34,844 nt of DNA from an uncultured Clostridia bacterium (GCA_944386385.1 CALXAV010000019.1:1-34844), one strand, 5' to 3'; shown: positions 24,801 to 31,968, counted from the first letter of the stretch. The notes: generated from the sequence alone by a model not told the origin. Translations and numbers: made by a program.

Positions 24801-26152
24801 GAACCACAACCTGAAGAACAAGCTTCATTTAGCATAATGTTATCAATTGAACCGTTTTTCATTTTAATGTATTTCATATCTTGACCACCGATGTCAACGA
24901 TAGATGTAACATCTGGTTCAAATTCCTTTGCAGCAGTATAATGTGCAATTGTTTCTATTTCATTTAGGTCAACATTTAAAGCTGTTTGTATCAATTTTTC
25001 ACCATATCCTGTAACACCACTATATCTTAGGACAGCTTTTTCAGGTAAAACATGATATAGTTTTTTAAGCATTGACATAACACTTTTTAAAGGATTTCCT
25101 TCATTACTTCCATATAAAGAGTAAAGTAGTTTACCATCTTTATCAATTAGTACTAGCTTTGTAGTAGTAGACCCAGCATCAATTCCAAGATAACAATCAC
25201 CTTCGTATGAGGCTAAATCTGCTCTTAATGCTTTTGCTTTATCATGTCTTTCTTTAAATGCTTTATATTCATCTTGCGTTTTAAATAATGGGTCTAATGG
25301 TCTTGATGTATTATCATGTGAAACTTTTAAGTTTTCAATCTTTTTTGCTAATTCATCAGGTGTAATAGGTGCTGTGTTAATAGAGTCTAAAGCAGCTCCT
25401 TTTGCAACTAAAAGATGTGCTTCTTCTGGTACTATAATTTCATCATCTTTTAAATGTAATGTTTCTATAAATCTTAAACGTAATTCTGATAAGTAATTTA
25501 ATGGACCACCTAAGAAAGCAACATTACCTCTAATTGGTCTTCCGCAAGCTAAACCACTAATAGTTTGGTTTACAACAGCTTGGAAGATAGATGCAGCAAT
25601 ATCTTCTTTTGCAGCACCTTCATTAATTAAAGGTTGAATATCAGTTTTAGCAAAAACACCACAACGAGATGCAATAGGATAAATAGTCTTGTAATTTTTT
25701 GCAAGTTCATTTAATCCAGCCGTATCTGTATGAAGTAGTGATGCCATTTGGTCTAAGAATGCACCAGTACCACCAGCACAAGTTCCATTCATACGTTGTT
25801 CGATAGATTGGTCAAAATAAATAATTTTTGCATCTTCACCACCAAGCTCTATTACAACATCAGTTCTTGGTATGTATTTTTCAACAGCTCTTTTACAAGA
25901 AACAACCTCTTGAATAAAGTCTACTCCTAAAAATTTAGCAGCAGACATAGCACCAGAACCTGTTAGAGCTAGTGTGTATGTATTATTTGGATATTTTAAT
26001 AATAAATCTTCTAGAACACTACATACAGTATTTTTTGTATCTGAGAAGTGTCTTTGATAATTTTTATATATAGTATTTAGGTTCTTATCCATAACTATAA
26101 TTTTTACAGTTGTAGAACCTACATCTAAACCAACATGTAATAATTCACTCAT
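21833..26152 (-). CDS. Acyl-CoA dehydratase activase-related protein (BadF/BcrA-type ATPases + DUF2229 + HgdB-like)
   Basis: The 1439-residue protein fuses several modules. Two ASKHA ATPase domains lie at about 5-260 (phosphate loop GLDVGSTT from 8) and 320-585 (GIDAGSTT from 323). Each carries the two cysteines that in 2-hydroxyacyl-CoA dehydratase activators ligate a [4Fe-4S] cluster: Cys125/Cys164 and Cys445/Cys484. A cysteine cluster CGICENHC plus NRC follows (Cys610, 613, 617, 636), then a DUF2229 region (about 675-890) and a C-terminal part resembling dehydratase subunits. Activators use ATP to push an electron into a dehydratase. This long fused form is common in Clostridia, but its substrate is unknown. 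AAGGAAGA precedes ATG 26152. It is a single-gene transcript with its own promoter. Confidence 0.92.
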   Translation of the reverse strand: MSELLHVGLDVGSTTVKIIVMDKNLNTIYKNYQRHFSDTKNTVCSVLEDLLLKYPNNTYTLALTGSGAMSAAKFLGVDFIQEVVSCKRAVEKYIPRTDVVIELGGEDAKIIYFDQSIEQRMNGTCAGGTGAFLDQMASLLHTDTAGLNELAKNYKTIYPIASRCGVFAKTDIQPLINEGAAKEDIAASIFQAVVNQTISGLACGRPIRGNVAFLGGPLNYLSELRLRFIETLHLKDDEIIVPEEAHLLVAKGAALDSINTAPITPDELAKKIENLKVSHDNTSRPLDPLFKTQDEYKAFKERHDKAKALRADLASYEGDCYLGIDAGSTTTKLVLIDKDGKLLYSLYGSNEGNPLKSVMSMLKKLYHVLPEKAVLRYSGVTGYGEKLIQTALNVDLNEIETIAHYTAAKEFEPDVTSIVDIGGQDMKYIKMKNGSIDNIMLNEACSSGCGSFIETFAKSLNIEISEFVKEAIKSKTPVDLGSRCTVFMNSKIKQAQKEGYSVGDISAGLSYSVIKNAIQKVMKVRDVETLGDHIVVQGGTFYNDAVLRAFELIVGKNVVRPDIAGLMGAYGMALLSKEQYEANLDMEYRSTILKEDELDKLEIKVTHTRCGICENHCKLTINKFSNGQIHVSGNRCERGAGAITKKKDLPNLVQYKYKRIFDYTPLEEQYATRGTIGIPRVLNMYEDYPFWFTFLTSLGFRVIISEKSTRATYEKGMESMPSESVCYPAKLSHGHIESLLEQGIKTIFYPCIPYSRKEYEKADNHYNCPIVISYSEVLKNNVENLKSPDIKFINPFLPLDKKNLVKKILELDEFKEYNFTKAELNEAADKAEAEYQKCKEDIRRKGAETVKYIEENNLKGIVLAGRPYHVDPEINHGIDTLITSLGLCVLTEDSVSDKTEAKRPLRVVDQWVFHARLYAAADFVGKHDCLELVQLNSFGCGVDAVTTDQVEEILSSYGKMYTLIKIDEVNNLGAVRIRIRSLLASMKKREQEKIEQKADGDYGIHKKIFTKEMKKEYTILFPQMAPIHFELLETAARASGYNIELLRNCTQKTVDTGLKYVNNDACYPSILVTGQMIEALQSGKYDVNKTALIISQTGGGCRATNYIGFIRKALKDAGFENVPVISLNFVGMEKMPGFKLTVPLIERLFKTVVYADLLQKMLTKNRAYEVHKGESQALFDTWMEKCKKLLTKSTNKEFKQSIYDIVNDFEKIELDTSVEKPKVGIVGEVLIKYHPFGNNYVANILEKEGAEVVLPDFMGFVKFMATHKITFNRLLNTNKTSSKISKIAIKLIDILEKDVKIALANSKKGYLQPCDIWHLEDKVKDILSIGNQTGEGWFLTAEMIEYIEHDIPNIVCVQPFACLPNHVVGKGVIKTIRSKFPEANISPIDYDPGASEANQTNRIKLLMTVAKDNLKAKQNRKKAIDKENEGETKEAETIS

Positions 26153-26200
26153 GACAAAATCTTCCTTTCTGTCTATAAAAATATACTTTCAATCACCCTA

Positions 26201-26229
26201 ATTTTATACGGAAATCGGCATTTTGTCAA
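26201..26229 (-). promoter_or_regulatory. SigA promoter of the activase-related gene
   Basis: On the minus strand: perfect TTGACA (complement of 26224-26229), a 17-bp spacer and TAAAAT (complement of 26201-26206), about 50 bp ahead of the start codon. Confidence 0.8.
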
Positions 26230-26249
26230 ATGGAAAATATTGTAACTTT

Positions 26250-26283
26250 AAGCTGTTTTTTAGGACGGGGTAAAAAACAGCTT
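26250..26283. terminator. Isolated hairpin with GGACGGGG loop
   Basis: A perfect 13-bp inverted repeat, AAGCTGTTTTTTA (26250-26262) and TAAAAAACAGCTT (26271-26283), encloses the GC-only-type loop GGACGGGG and is followed by TT on the + strand. It lies between divergent genes, where no transcript needs ending. It may be a terminator-like insulator, a small repeat element or a leader structure for the GerMN gene. Confidence 0.5.
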
Positions 26284-26372
26284 TTATAAAAAATAAAGTA
26301 TTTTAAAGTTCTAAAATGGACAAACAAATAATAAAATTGAATATAGTAATAAAAAGGAAGAAGGAGGAGAAC

Positions 26373-26930
26373 ATGAAAAATAAAAAGATAATTATAATTT
26401 TTTCTATTTTATTTATTATTTTGATAGTTGGTGGATATTTTTTAATTAATTATTTAAAACGAGATAAGACGGAAGAAGAACCAATAGTGGAAGAATATAC
26501 ACCGCAAGAAGAAATATCAGAAGATCAATTAAGACAGACAATTGTAAGTTTATATTTTCCAAATAAAGAAACAAAAGAATTAGAACCAGAAGCAAGATTA
26601 GTAGATATAAAAGAAATATTAGAAAATCCATATGAAAAAATAGTAAATTTATTAATAGAAGGCCCAAAAGATGAAAGTAAAGAAAGGATTATTCCAGAAA
26701 ACACAAAATTATTAAGCTCGCAATTAGAAGGAGATTGTCTTACATTAGACTTTTCATCTGACTTTTTAAATTATGATAAAACAGATGGAAAAGCTAAAGA
26801 AAATTTAATAAATTCAGTAGTGAATACATTAACACAATTAAATGAAGTAAATAGTATAAAAATATTAATAGATGGAAGTGAAAATGAAGAATTTAGTGAA
26901 ATATATACTGTTCAAGAACTTACTTCTTAA
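26373..26930 (+). CDS. GerMN-domain membrane-anchored protein
   Basis: The 185-residue product has one N-terminal membrane helix (about residues 5-25), an acidic linker (TEEEPIVEEY) and a GerMN domain from about 55 to the end. That domain includes REILENPYEKIVNLL-type and SQLEGDCLTLDFSSDF segments typical of GerM and of lipoproteins that share the domain. GerM of Bacillus acts in sporulation, at the channel between forespore and mother cell, and in germination. This copy could also serve a general envelope role. I start at ATG 26373, 5 nt after AGGAGG (26362-26367); an in-frame ATG at 26316 has no site. It is not obviously in an operon. Confidence 0.82.
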   Translation: MKNKKIIIIFSILFIILIVGGYFLINYLKRDKTEEEPIVEEYTPQEEISEDQLRQTIVSLYFPNKETKELEPEARLVDIKEILENPYEKIVNLLIEGPKDESKERIIPENTKLLSSQLEGDCLTLDFSSDFLNYDKTDGKAKENLINSVVNTLTQLNEVNSIKILIDGSENEEFSEIYTVQELTS

Positions 26931-27090
26931 AGAATTTATATAAATGCATACAACGTGTAAATTTCTTTAAATTATTCAAAAAATATTCTACTTCTCTTAA
27001 TGATTTCATAGTGTTTTTGGCACAAGAATTTAAGTTAAATTGTTTTTTATGAGGTGGTTTTTTATCACCTCTATTTTCATTGTATTCCAT
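26920..27090 (-). CDS. Possible small basic protein (56 residues)
   Basis: On the minus strand, ATG (complement of 27088-27090) is preceded by AGAGGTG at 4-nt spacing, and the frame runs 56 codons to TAA at 26920-26922. It overlaps the end of the GerMN gene by 11 bp, tail to tail. The product is basic and mixed in composition (MEYNENRGDKKPPHKKQF, then REVEYFLNNLKKFTRCM), with two cysteines and no membrane segment. A clear promoter is not visible. I do not recognise it. The ribosome site and balanced composition favour a real gene, while its shortness keeps confidence low. Confidence 0.42.
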   Translation of the reverse strand: MEYNENRGDKKPPHKKQFNLNSCAKNTMKSLREVEYFLNNLKKFTRCMHLYKFFKK

Positions 27091-27107
27091 AGTACACCTC
27101 TAAAACT

Positions 27108-27136
27108 TTGATTTTTGGATAGATTTAGTATATAAT
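27108..27136 (+). promoter_or_regulatory. Promoter of the trmN6-rsmI pair
   Basis: TTGATT (27108-27113), a 17-bp spacer and a perfect TATAAT (27131-27136), about 37 bp before the start codon. Confidence 0.75.
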
Positions 27137-27172
27137 ATGTAGGAAAATTAAAAATGTTTAAAGGAAAATAAA

Positions 27173-27916
27173 ATGGAAATATATTTAAAAGAGAATGAAA
27201 GAATAGATGATTTAGAATTTAAGGGATTAAAAATAGTTCAAAATGAAAAAGGATTTTGCTTTGGAATAGATAGTGTGTTACTTTCTGATTTTGCTAAAAA
27301 TATAAAAAAAAATAGTTTAGTTTTAGATTTAGGAACAGGAACAGGTATTATTCCTATTTTATTATGTGGAAAAACTGAACTTAAAAAAGTAATAGGAGTA
27401 GAGATACAAGAAGAAGTAAGTGATATGGCAAAAAGAAGTAGTAAATTAAATAATTTAGAAGAAAAATTTCAAGTTTTAAATGAAGATATTTTAAACTTAA
27501 ATAAAATATATGAAAATCAAACATTTGACGCAATAGTTACGAATCCACCATATAAGAAGAAAAACACAGGAATAATTAACGAAGATGAAAGAAAAATAAT
27601 ATCAAGGCATGAGATAACAGCTTCTTTAGAAGATTTTATAAAAGTTTCAAAAGATTTATTAAAAGATAAAGGTGAATTTTATATGGTACATAGACCAGAA
27701 AGATTGGTTGATATTTTATATTTACTCAGAAAATATAAAATAGAGCCTAAAGAACTTCGTTTTGTATATTCAAATACAAAAAAACCACCTAAATTAGTTT
27801 TAGTAAAAGGAATAAAAAATGCAAAACCATTTTTAAAGATTGATAAAAATCTATATATCTATGATGATAAGGGAAATTATACAGATGAAATATTAAAGAT
27901 TTATAGTAAAATATAA
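27173..27916 (+). CDS. tRNA1(Val) (adenine-37-N6)-methyltransferase-like (YabB/TrmN6 family)
   Basis: The 247-residue protein has a class I SAM-dependent methyltransferase fold. The SAM loop LDLGTGTGIIPILL covers residues 51-64, an acidic ribose-binding residue lies in VEIQE, and the N6-adenine signature NPPY is at 124-127. Length and the opening (ERIDDLEFKGLKIVQ) match the YabB family of Firmicutes, annotated as TrmN6. An alternative adenine target cannot be excluded. AAAGGAAAATAAA precedes ATG 27173. It is followed after 36 bp by rsmI, a conserved pairing in this phylum. Confidence 0.9.
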   Translation: MEIYLKENERIDDLEFKGLKIVQNEKGFCFGIDSVLLSDFAKNIKKNSLVLDLGTGTGIIPILLCGKTELKKVIGVEIQEEVSDMAKRSSKLNNLEEKFQVLNEDILNLNKIYENQTFDAIVTNPPYKKKNTGIINEDERKIISRHEITASLEDFIKVSKDLLKDKGEFYMVHRPERLVDILYLLRKYKIEPKELRFVYSNTKKPPKLVLVKGIKNAKPFLKIDKNLYIYDDKGNYTDEILKIYSKI

Positions 27917-27952
27917 AAATAGAAAAGTAAAAAAAGAGTAGGAGGAGAATAA

Positions 27953-28783
27953 ATGAATCAAAATCAAGAAGGAGTTTTATATTTAATTGCAACTCCTATA
28001 GGTAATTTAGATGATATTACCTTAAGAGCAATAAAGACATTAAAAGAAGCGGATTTAATAGCAGCAGAAGATACAAGACATACATTAAAGTTATTAAACC
28101 ATTTAGAAATATCAAAGCCTATGATTAGTTATCACCGTCATAATGAAGAATTTAGATGTGAATACTTAATTAAAGAATTAAAAGAAGGAAAAAATATAGC
28201 ATTAGTATCAGATGCAGGAACACCAGGAATTAGTGATCCAGGTGAAGAAATTGTAAAAGAATGTATAAAAGAAGAGATAAAAATAGTACCAATTCCAGGA
28301 GCATGTGCAATGGTAAATGCTTTAATTTCTTCAGGAATTAGTACTAAAGAGTTTTGTTTTTATGGTTTTTTACCTTTAAATAAGAAAAATAGAAAAGAAA
28401 AATTAGAAGAAATAAAAAATATAAATAAGACAGTAATTCTTTATGAAGCACCTCATAAAATAAAAAATACTTTAGAATATTTAGAAAAAGTTTTAGATAA
28501 GGATAGAAAAGTAGTTTTAGCAAGAGAGATAACTAAGATACATGAAGAGTTTATAAGAGGAAATATAGATGAAATTCTTTCAAAAGTAGATAATTTAAAA
28601 GGAGAAATGGTTCTAATTATTGAAGGTAATCATAAAGAAAAGGAAAACGAGTTATGCGATTTATCAGTAGAAGAACATTATAAATATTATGAAGAACAAG
28701 GACTAGAGAAAAAAGAAATTATTAAAAAGATAGCAAAAGATAGAAATGTAAATAAAAATGAAATATATAAGTTATTTATTTAA
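27953..28783 (+). CDS. rsmI: 16S rRNA (cytidine-1402-2'-O)-methyltransferase RsmI
   Basis: RsmI methylates the ribose of C1402 in the decoding centre of 16S rRNA. The 276-residue product shows the tetrapyrrole-methylase fold and family motifs: LYLIATPIGNLDDITLRA near residues 9-26, AAEDTRHTLKLLNHL, SDAGTPGISDPG and PGACAMVNALISSG. A C-terminal helical region follows. AGGAGGAG lies 7-8 nt before ATG 27953. It is the second gene of its operon and ends at a clear terminator. Confidence 0.96.
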   Translation: MNQNQEGVLYLIATPIGNLDDITLRAIKTLKEADLIAAEDTRHTLKLLNHLEISKPMISYHRHNEEFRCEYLIKELKEGKNIALVSDAGTPGISDPGEEIVKECIKEEIKIVPIPGACAMVNALISSGISTKEFCFYGFLPLNKKNRKEKLEEIKNINKTVILYEAPHKIKNTLEYLEKVLDKDRKVVLAREITKIHEEFIRGNIDEILSKVDNLKGEMVLIIEGNHKEKENELCDLSVEEHYKYYEEQGLEKKEIIKKIAKDRNVNKNEIYKLFI

Positions 28784-28822
28784 AAAAAGTATTCGTAGAA
28801 TGTTAATAAAATATATAAATAT

Positions 28823-28858
28823 AATGAACATATCAAAAAATGATATGTTCATTTTGCT
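28823..28858. terminator. Bidirectional terminator after rsmI
   Basis: A perfect 13-bp repeat, AATGAACATATCA (28823-28835) and TGATATGTTCATT (28841-28853), with a 5-A loop and T-rich flank. It separates convergent genes. Confidence 0.88.
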
Positions 28859-28864
28859 TGCTTT

Positions 28865-29122
28865 TTATTTGTTATTTTCTTTTAAATTGCCTATTTTTTT
28901 AGAACAATCTTTACAAATTAATTTATTATGATATTCTAATAAATTTTTTGTATTTCCGCAGAAGATACAATTAGGTTCGAACTTCTTTAATACTATTGAA
29001 GAGCCATCTACATAAATTTCAATTGGGTCTTTTTCTACTATATTAAACTGATTTCTTATTTCAATTGGAATTACAACTCTGCCTAGCTCGTCCATTCTTC
29101 TAATAATACCCGTTGATTTCAT
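28865..29122 (-). CDS. AbrB-family transition-state regulator with C-terminal zinc ribbon
   Basis: The 85-residue product begins with the swapped-hairpin AbrB DNA-binding domain (MKSTGIIRRMDELGRVVIPI, residues 1-20). This domain dimerises and regulates stationary-phase and sporulation genes in Firmicutes. Instead of the usual AbrB or SpoVT C-terminus it ends in a small putative zinc ribbon with Cys52, Cys55, Cys70 and Cys73 (CIFC...CKDC). I start at the ATG complementary to 29120-29122, which has AAGGAGGA at good spacing; a frame extending to 29203 runs through its promoter. Position next to spmA-spmB suits a sporulation-linked regulator, but targets are unknown. Confidence 0.9.
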   Translation of the reverse strand: MKSTGIIRRMDELGRVVIPIEIRNQFNIVEKDPIEIYVDGSSIVLKKFEPNCIFCGNTKNLLEYHNKLICKDCSKKIGNLKENNK

Positions 29123-29174
29123 AACTAATTCCTCCTTAAAAGTTATATATTTACAATCCTTTTGCTTATAATTA

Positions 29175-29203
29175 AATATATCATAAAGAAGTGACTTGGT
29201 CAA
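29175..29203 (-). promoter_or_regulatory. Promoter of the AbrB-like gene
   Basis: On the minus strand: TTGACC (complement of 29198-29203), a 17-bp spacer and TATATT (complement of 29175-29180), about 50 bp before the start codon. Confidence 0.75.
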
Positions 29204-29256
29204 TTTAATTTGGAATAAAAACTATAATTAACAAATAAAATTATGTTGGTGGTAGT

Positions 29257-29850
29257 ATGTTAAATATAGTTTGGCCAGTTTTTATAATAATATCATTTTC
29301 TTTTGCAATTTTTTCAGGAAATTTAGAAAACTTAAATAATTCAATATTTGAAAGCACTAATTCAGCAATTAGTTTATCAATTGATTTGTTAGGAACTATG
29401 TGTCTTTGGAGTGGAATTATGCAAATTGCAAGTAATACTACTTTAATCGAAAATCTAACAAAAATTCTAGAACCCTTACTCAATTTTTTATTTCCAAAGT
29501 TAAAGAAAAATAAAAAAATAAAAAAAGAAATATCTATGAATATGGTTGCAAATATTTTAGGATTAGGAAATGCAGCAACACCACTAGGATTAAAAGCTAT
29601 GAAATCTATGCAAGAGGAGAATGAAAAGAAAGATACTCTATCAGATTCAATGATGATGTTTATTGTAATAAATACGGCGTCTATTCAAATTATTCCTACA
29701 ACTGTTATTGCAATTAGAAGTTCTCTTGGTTCTCAAAATCCAACTTCAATTGTATTTCCAACATGGATTGCTACAATCATTGCAGCAATAGTTGGAATTA
29801 CTGTTGCTAAAATTGTAATTAAACTTACAAAAGGAGAGAAAAATAGGTGA
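29257..29850 (+). CDS. spmA: Spore maturation protein A
   Basis: SpmA is a polytopic membrane protein needed for normal spore core dehydration in Bacillus. The 197-residue product has several helices and a nucleoside-recognition (gate) domain with the family segment MNMVANILGLGNAATPLGLKAM near residues 93-114. NTASIQIIPTTVIAIRSSLG follows, typical of SpmA. GGTGG precedes ATG 29257; the ribosome site is weak. It overlaps spmB by 4 bp (GTGA), so translation is coupled. Confidence 0.95.
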   Translation: MLNIVWPVFIIISFSFAIFSGNLENLNNSIFESTNSAISLSIDLLGTMCLWSGIMQIASNTTLIENLTKILEPLLNFLFPKLKKNKKIKKEISMNMVANILGLGNAATPLGLKAMKSMQEENEKKDTLSDSMMMFIVINTASIQIIPTTVIAIRSSLGSQNPTSIVFPTWIATIIAAIVGITVAKIVIKLTKGEKNR

Positions 29851-30374
29851 AAATAATAAATTTTTTATCAAGTGTAGCAATGCCGATGGTAATTTTACTT
29901 ATTGTTATGTATGCTGTAAAAGAAAAAAATAAAGTATTTGATACGTTTTTAGAAGGTGCAAAAGAGGGAATAAAAACAACATTAAGTATTTTACCAACAT
30001 TAATAGGATTATTTTTAGCAATAGGAGCTTTAAGAAGTTCTGGCGTATTAGAATTAATCATCAAACTTTCTAGTCCTCTTCTTGATATTTTAAATTTTCC
30101 AAGTGAGCTTATGCCACTTAGCATACTAAGACCAATATCAGGAAGCGGGTCAATTGCAGTGGCTACAGATATTATGAAAAACTGTGGTGTTGATAGCCTA
30201 ATAGGAAATATTGCATCAACGATAATGGGGTCAACTGAAACAACTTTGTATACAATTGCAGTGTATACAAGCTGTATAAAGATAAAAAAGACAAGATATA
30301 TACTAATTGCAGCTTTAGCAGCAGATATTGCTGGGATAATTGCAAGTACTATTATATGTCAAATTATGTATTAG
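29847..30374 (+). CDS. spmB: Spore maturation protein B
   Basis: The 175-residue product is the partner of SpmA in spore core dehydration. It has a gate-type membrane domain with GAKEGIKTTLSILPTLIGL near residues 38-56 and RPISGSGSIAVATDIMKNCG near 95-114, both typical of SpmB. The GTG start at 29847 overlaps the spmA stop and is preceded by AAGGAGAG (29831-29838) at 8 nt, which decides the start. Confidence 0.95.
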   Translation: MKIINFLSSVAMPMVILLIVMYAVKEKNKVFDTFLEGAKEGIKTTLSILPTLIGLFLAIGALRSSGVLELIIKLSSPLLDILNFPSELMPLSILRPISGSGSIAVATDIMKNCGVDSLIGNIASTIMGSTETTLYTIAVYTSCIKIKKTRYILIAALAADIAGIIASTIICQIMY

Positions 30375-30389
30375 AATAGAAAATATAGA

Positions 30390-30418
30390 TTGACAAATTT
30401 TGTAAATAATAGTATTAT
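30390..30418 (+). promoter_or_regulatory. Promoter of the 43-residue peptide gene
   Basis: Perfect TTGACA (30390-30395), a 17-bp spacer and TATTAT (30413-30418) lie 46 bp ahead of the small start codon. Confidence 0.78.
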
Positions 30419-30464
30419 ATATATACTTTAATTCTTAAGTATTATTTCGAAAGGAATTTTTATC

Positions 30465-30596
30465 ATGATTAAATTAATAATATTTATTTCAATATTTTTT
30501 ATTGTTAGAAAATTAATAGTTCAAAAATTATCAAAAGAAATATTAAAGATGTTAGAACAAATGAAAAAAGAAGAAAAATATAAAACGAGTTTTTAA
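30465..30596 (+). CDS. Small membrane peptide (43 residues)
   Basis: ATG 30465 lies 8 nt after GAAAGGAA (30449-30456), and the frame stops at TAA 30594-30596. The peptide has one hydrophobic helix (about residues 2-14) followed by a highly basic amphipathic tail (LSKEILKMLEQMKKEEKYK). The strong promoter, ribosome site and downstream inverted repeat support a real transcription unit. I do not recognise the family. Candidate roles include a small membrane regulator or a sporulation peptide; neither is shown. Confidence 0.65.
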   Translation: MIKLIIFISIFFIVRKLIVQKLSKEILKMLEQMKKEEKYKTSF

Positions 30597-30600
30597 CTTT

Positions 30601-30659
30601 GTAGAGGAAATGCTCTTGGTTTATTGGTCCTTATTTTCCAAGAAAGGTATTTCCTCTAC
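30601..30659. repeat. Long two-tier inverted repeat between convergent genes
   Basis: Outer arms GTAGAGGAAAT (30601-30611) and ATTTCCTCTAC (30649-30659) pair perfectly over 11 bp. Inner arms TCTTGG (30614-30619) and CCAAGA (30638-30643) pair over 6 bp around an 18-nt loop. The structure sits between the 43-residue gene and rlmH. On the + strand it lacks a T tract; on the minus strand also no clean tail is seen. It could be a 3'-end structure shared by both transcripts or a small structured RNA. Confidence 0.55.
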
Positions 30660-30669
30660 GAAAAATATA

Positions 30670-31149
30670 TTATCTATGATAAGTTTCACCATGTGAAATT
30701 TTAAAGGCTCTAAAAATTTGCTCTAGTAAAAATACTCTAATTAATTGATGAGGAAAAGTCATTTTAGAAAAGCAAATTTTTAAATTACAAGTATCTAAAA
30801 CTTCTTGAGTTAATCCTAAAGAGCCACCTATAATAAAAGAAATATGACTATTTTCCATTGATAGGTCATCTAATTTTTTAGAAAATTCTTCAGAAGAAAA
30901 TTCCTTACCCCTTAAATCTAAAGCTATTTTAAAAGAATCTTTAGGTAAATGAGAAAGTATTTGTTTTGCTTCTTTCTCTTTAATATCTAGTTCTAAACTA
31001 GGATTCAATTTATCAGGAATTTTCTCATCAGGAAGTTCTATAAAATCCAGTTTACAATATCTAGAAAGCCTTTTACTATATTCTGATATAGCATCTTTTA
31101 AATAGTTTTCCTTTATTTTACCAACACAAACAATATGAATACTTAGCAT
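30670..31149 (-). CDS. rlmH: 23S rRNA (pseudouridine-1915-N3)-methyltransferase RlmH
   Basis: RlmH methylates pseudouridine 1915 in helix 69 of 23S rRNA. The 159-residue length is exact for the family. The SPOUT-fold motifs are clear: the opening IHIVCVGKIKENYLKDAISEYSKR-type segment, FIIGGSLGLTQEVL near residues 104-117 and the C-terminal FPHQLIRVFLLEQIFRAFKI with GETYHR at the end. It is the last gene of the murA-walJ-rlmH operon, 10 bp after walJ. Confidence 0.97.
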   Translation of the reverse strand: MLSIHIVCVGKIKENYLKDAISEYSKRLSRYCKLDFIELPDEKIPDKLNPSLELDIKEKEAKQILSHLPKDSFKIALDLRGKEFSSEEFSKKLDDLSMENSHISFIIGGSLGLTQEVLDTCNLKICFSKMTFPHQLIRVFLLEQIFRAFKISHGETYHR

Positions 31150-31159
31150 ATTAAGGTTA

Positions 31160-31954
31160 TTACTCCTTTATATTAATAATTTTACTATGAAAATCTCTTG
31201 AAGCAACACTAAGTGAAAGAGAATTTTCATTATAGTTTTTAGAAATTAATTCATCAACAACAGTTTGATAAGCAAGTTCTGGAAAATTACTTTCTTTACT
31301 TAAATGTCCAAGCATTGCATTTTTTAATCCTGAGTTTATCAAATGTGATATAGTTTTTCCAGCTATTTCATTTGATAAATGACCTGTAGGTCCTGCAATT
31401 CTTGTTTTTAAAGAAAATGGGTATGGTGAATACCTTAAAACTTCAGGATCATAATTTGCTTCTAGCATAACAAATAAACTTTCTTCTAGGTTTTTTAAGA
31501 TATCATTTGTCATATGACCAATATCTGTTGCGACGCTTATTTTTTTATCATCTTTATATAAACTAAATCCGCAAGGATTTGCAGCATCGTGAGGAATTGA
31601 AAAAGGTTTAACTATTAAATCACCAATTTCAAATTTATCACTTACCTTAAAAATATTTATGTTTTCATCTGATATTTTATCTCTTTGTTTAGGCATAGCG
31701 TCTAAAGTTTCTTGATTAACAAATACAGGTAAATTGAATTTTTTAGATAAAGTTCCTAAAGATTGAACGTGGTCTATATGCTCATGTGTTACTAAAATTC
31801 CATCTAAAGATTTAGGGTCAATATCTATATCATTTAAAGCATGTTCTATTTTCTTGCAACTAACACCTGCATCAATTAGTATTCTGGTATTCTTTGTTTC
31901 AACAAAAAGGCTATTTCCGCTACTACCACTATATAAACTACAAAAATTAAACAT
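31160..31954 (-). CDS. walJ: Metallo-beta-lactamase-fold hydrolase, WalJ/YycJ family
   Basis: The 264-residue product has the start FCSLYSGSSGNSLFVET typical of YycJ/WalJ. The metal-binding motif THEHIDH (residues 56-62) is followed by further His/Asp ligands in FSIPHDA, ATDIGH and LGHLS. WalJ proteins are dinuclear-metal exonuclease-like enzymes linked to coordination of cell division with replication in Firmicutes, usually beside walRK and often before rlmH. Here it sits between murA (14 bp) and rlmH (10 bp). The walRK genes are not in the window. Confidence 0.9.
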   Translation of the reverse strand: MFNFCSLYSGSSGNSLFVETKNTRILIDAGVSCKKIEHALNDIDIDPKSLDGILVTHEHIDHVQSLGTLSKKFNLPVFVNQETLDAMPKQRDKISDENINIFKVSDKFEIGDLIVKPFSIPHDAANPCGFSLYKDDKKISVATDIGHMTNDILKNLEESLFVMLEANYDPEVLRYSPYPFSLKTRIAGPTGHLSNEIAGKTISHLINSGLKNAMLGHLSKESNFPELAYQTVVDELISKNYNENSLSLSVASRDFHSKIINIKE

Positions 31955-31968
31955 TGTTTTTTACTTCC

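Noticed and set aside
26931-27172. Riboswitch in the leader of the trmN6-like gene
   Set aside because: The promoter leaves only a 37-nt leader, too short for a known riboswitch, and no conserved fold is seen.
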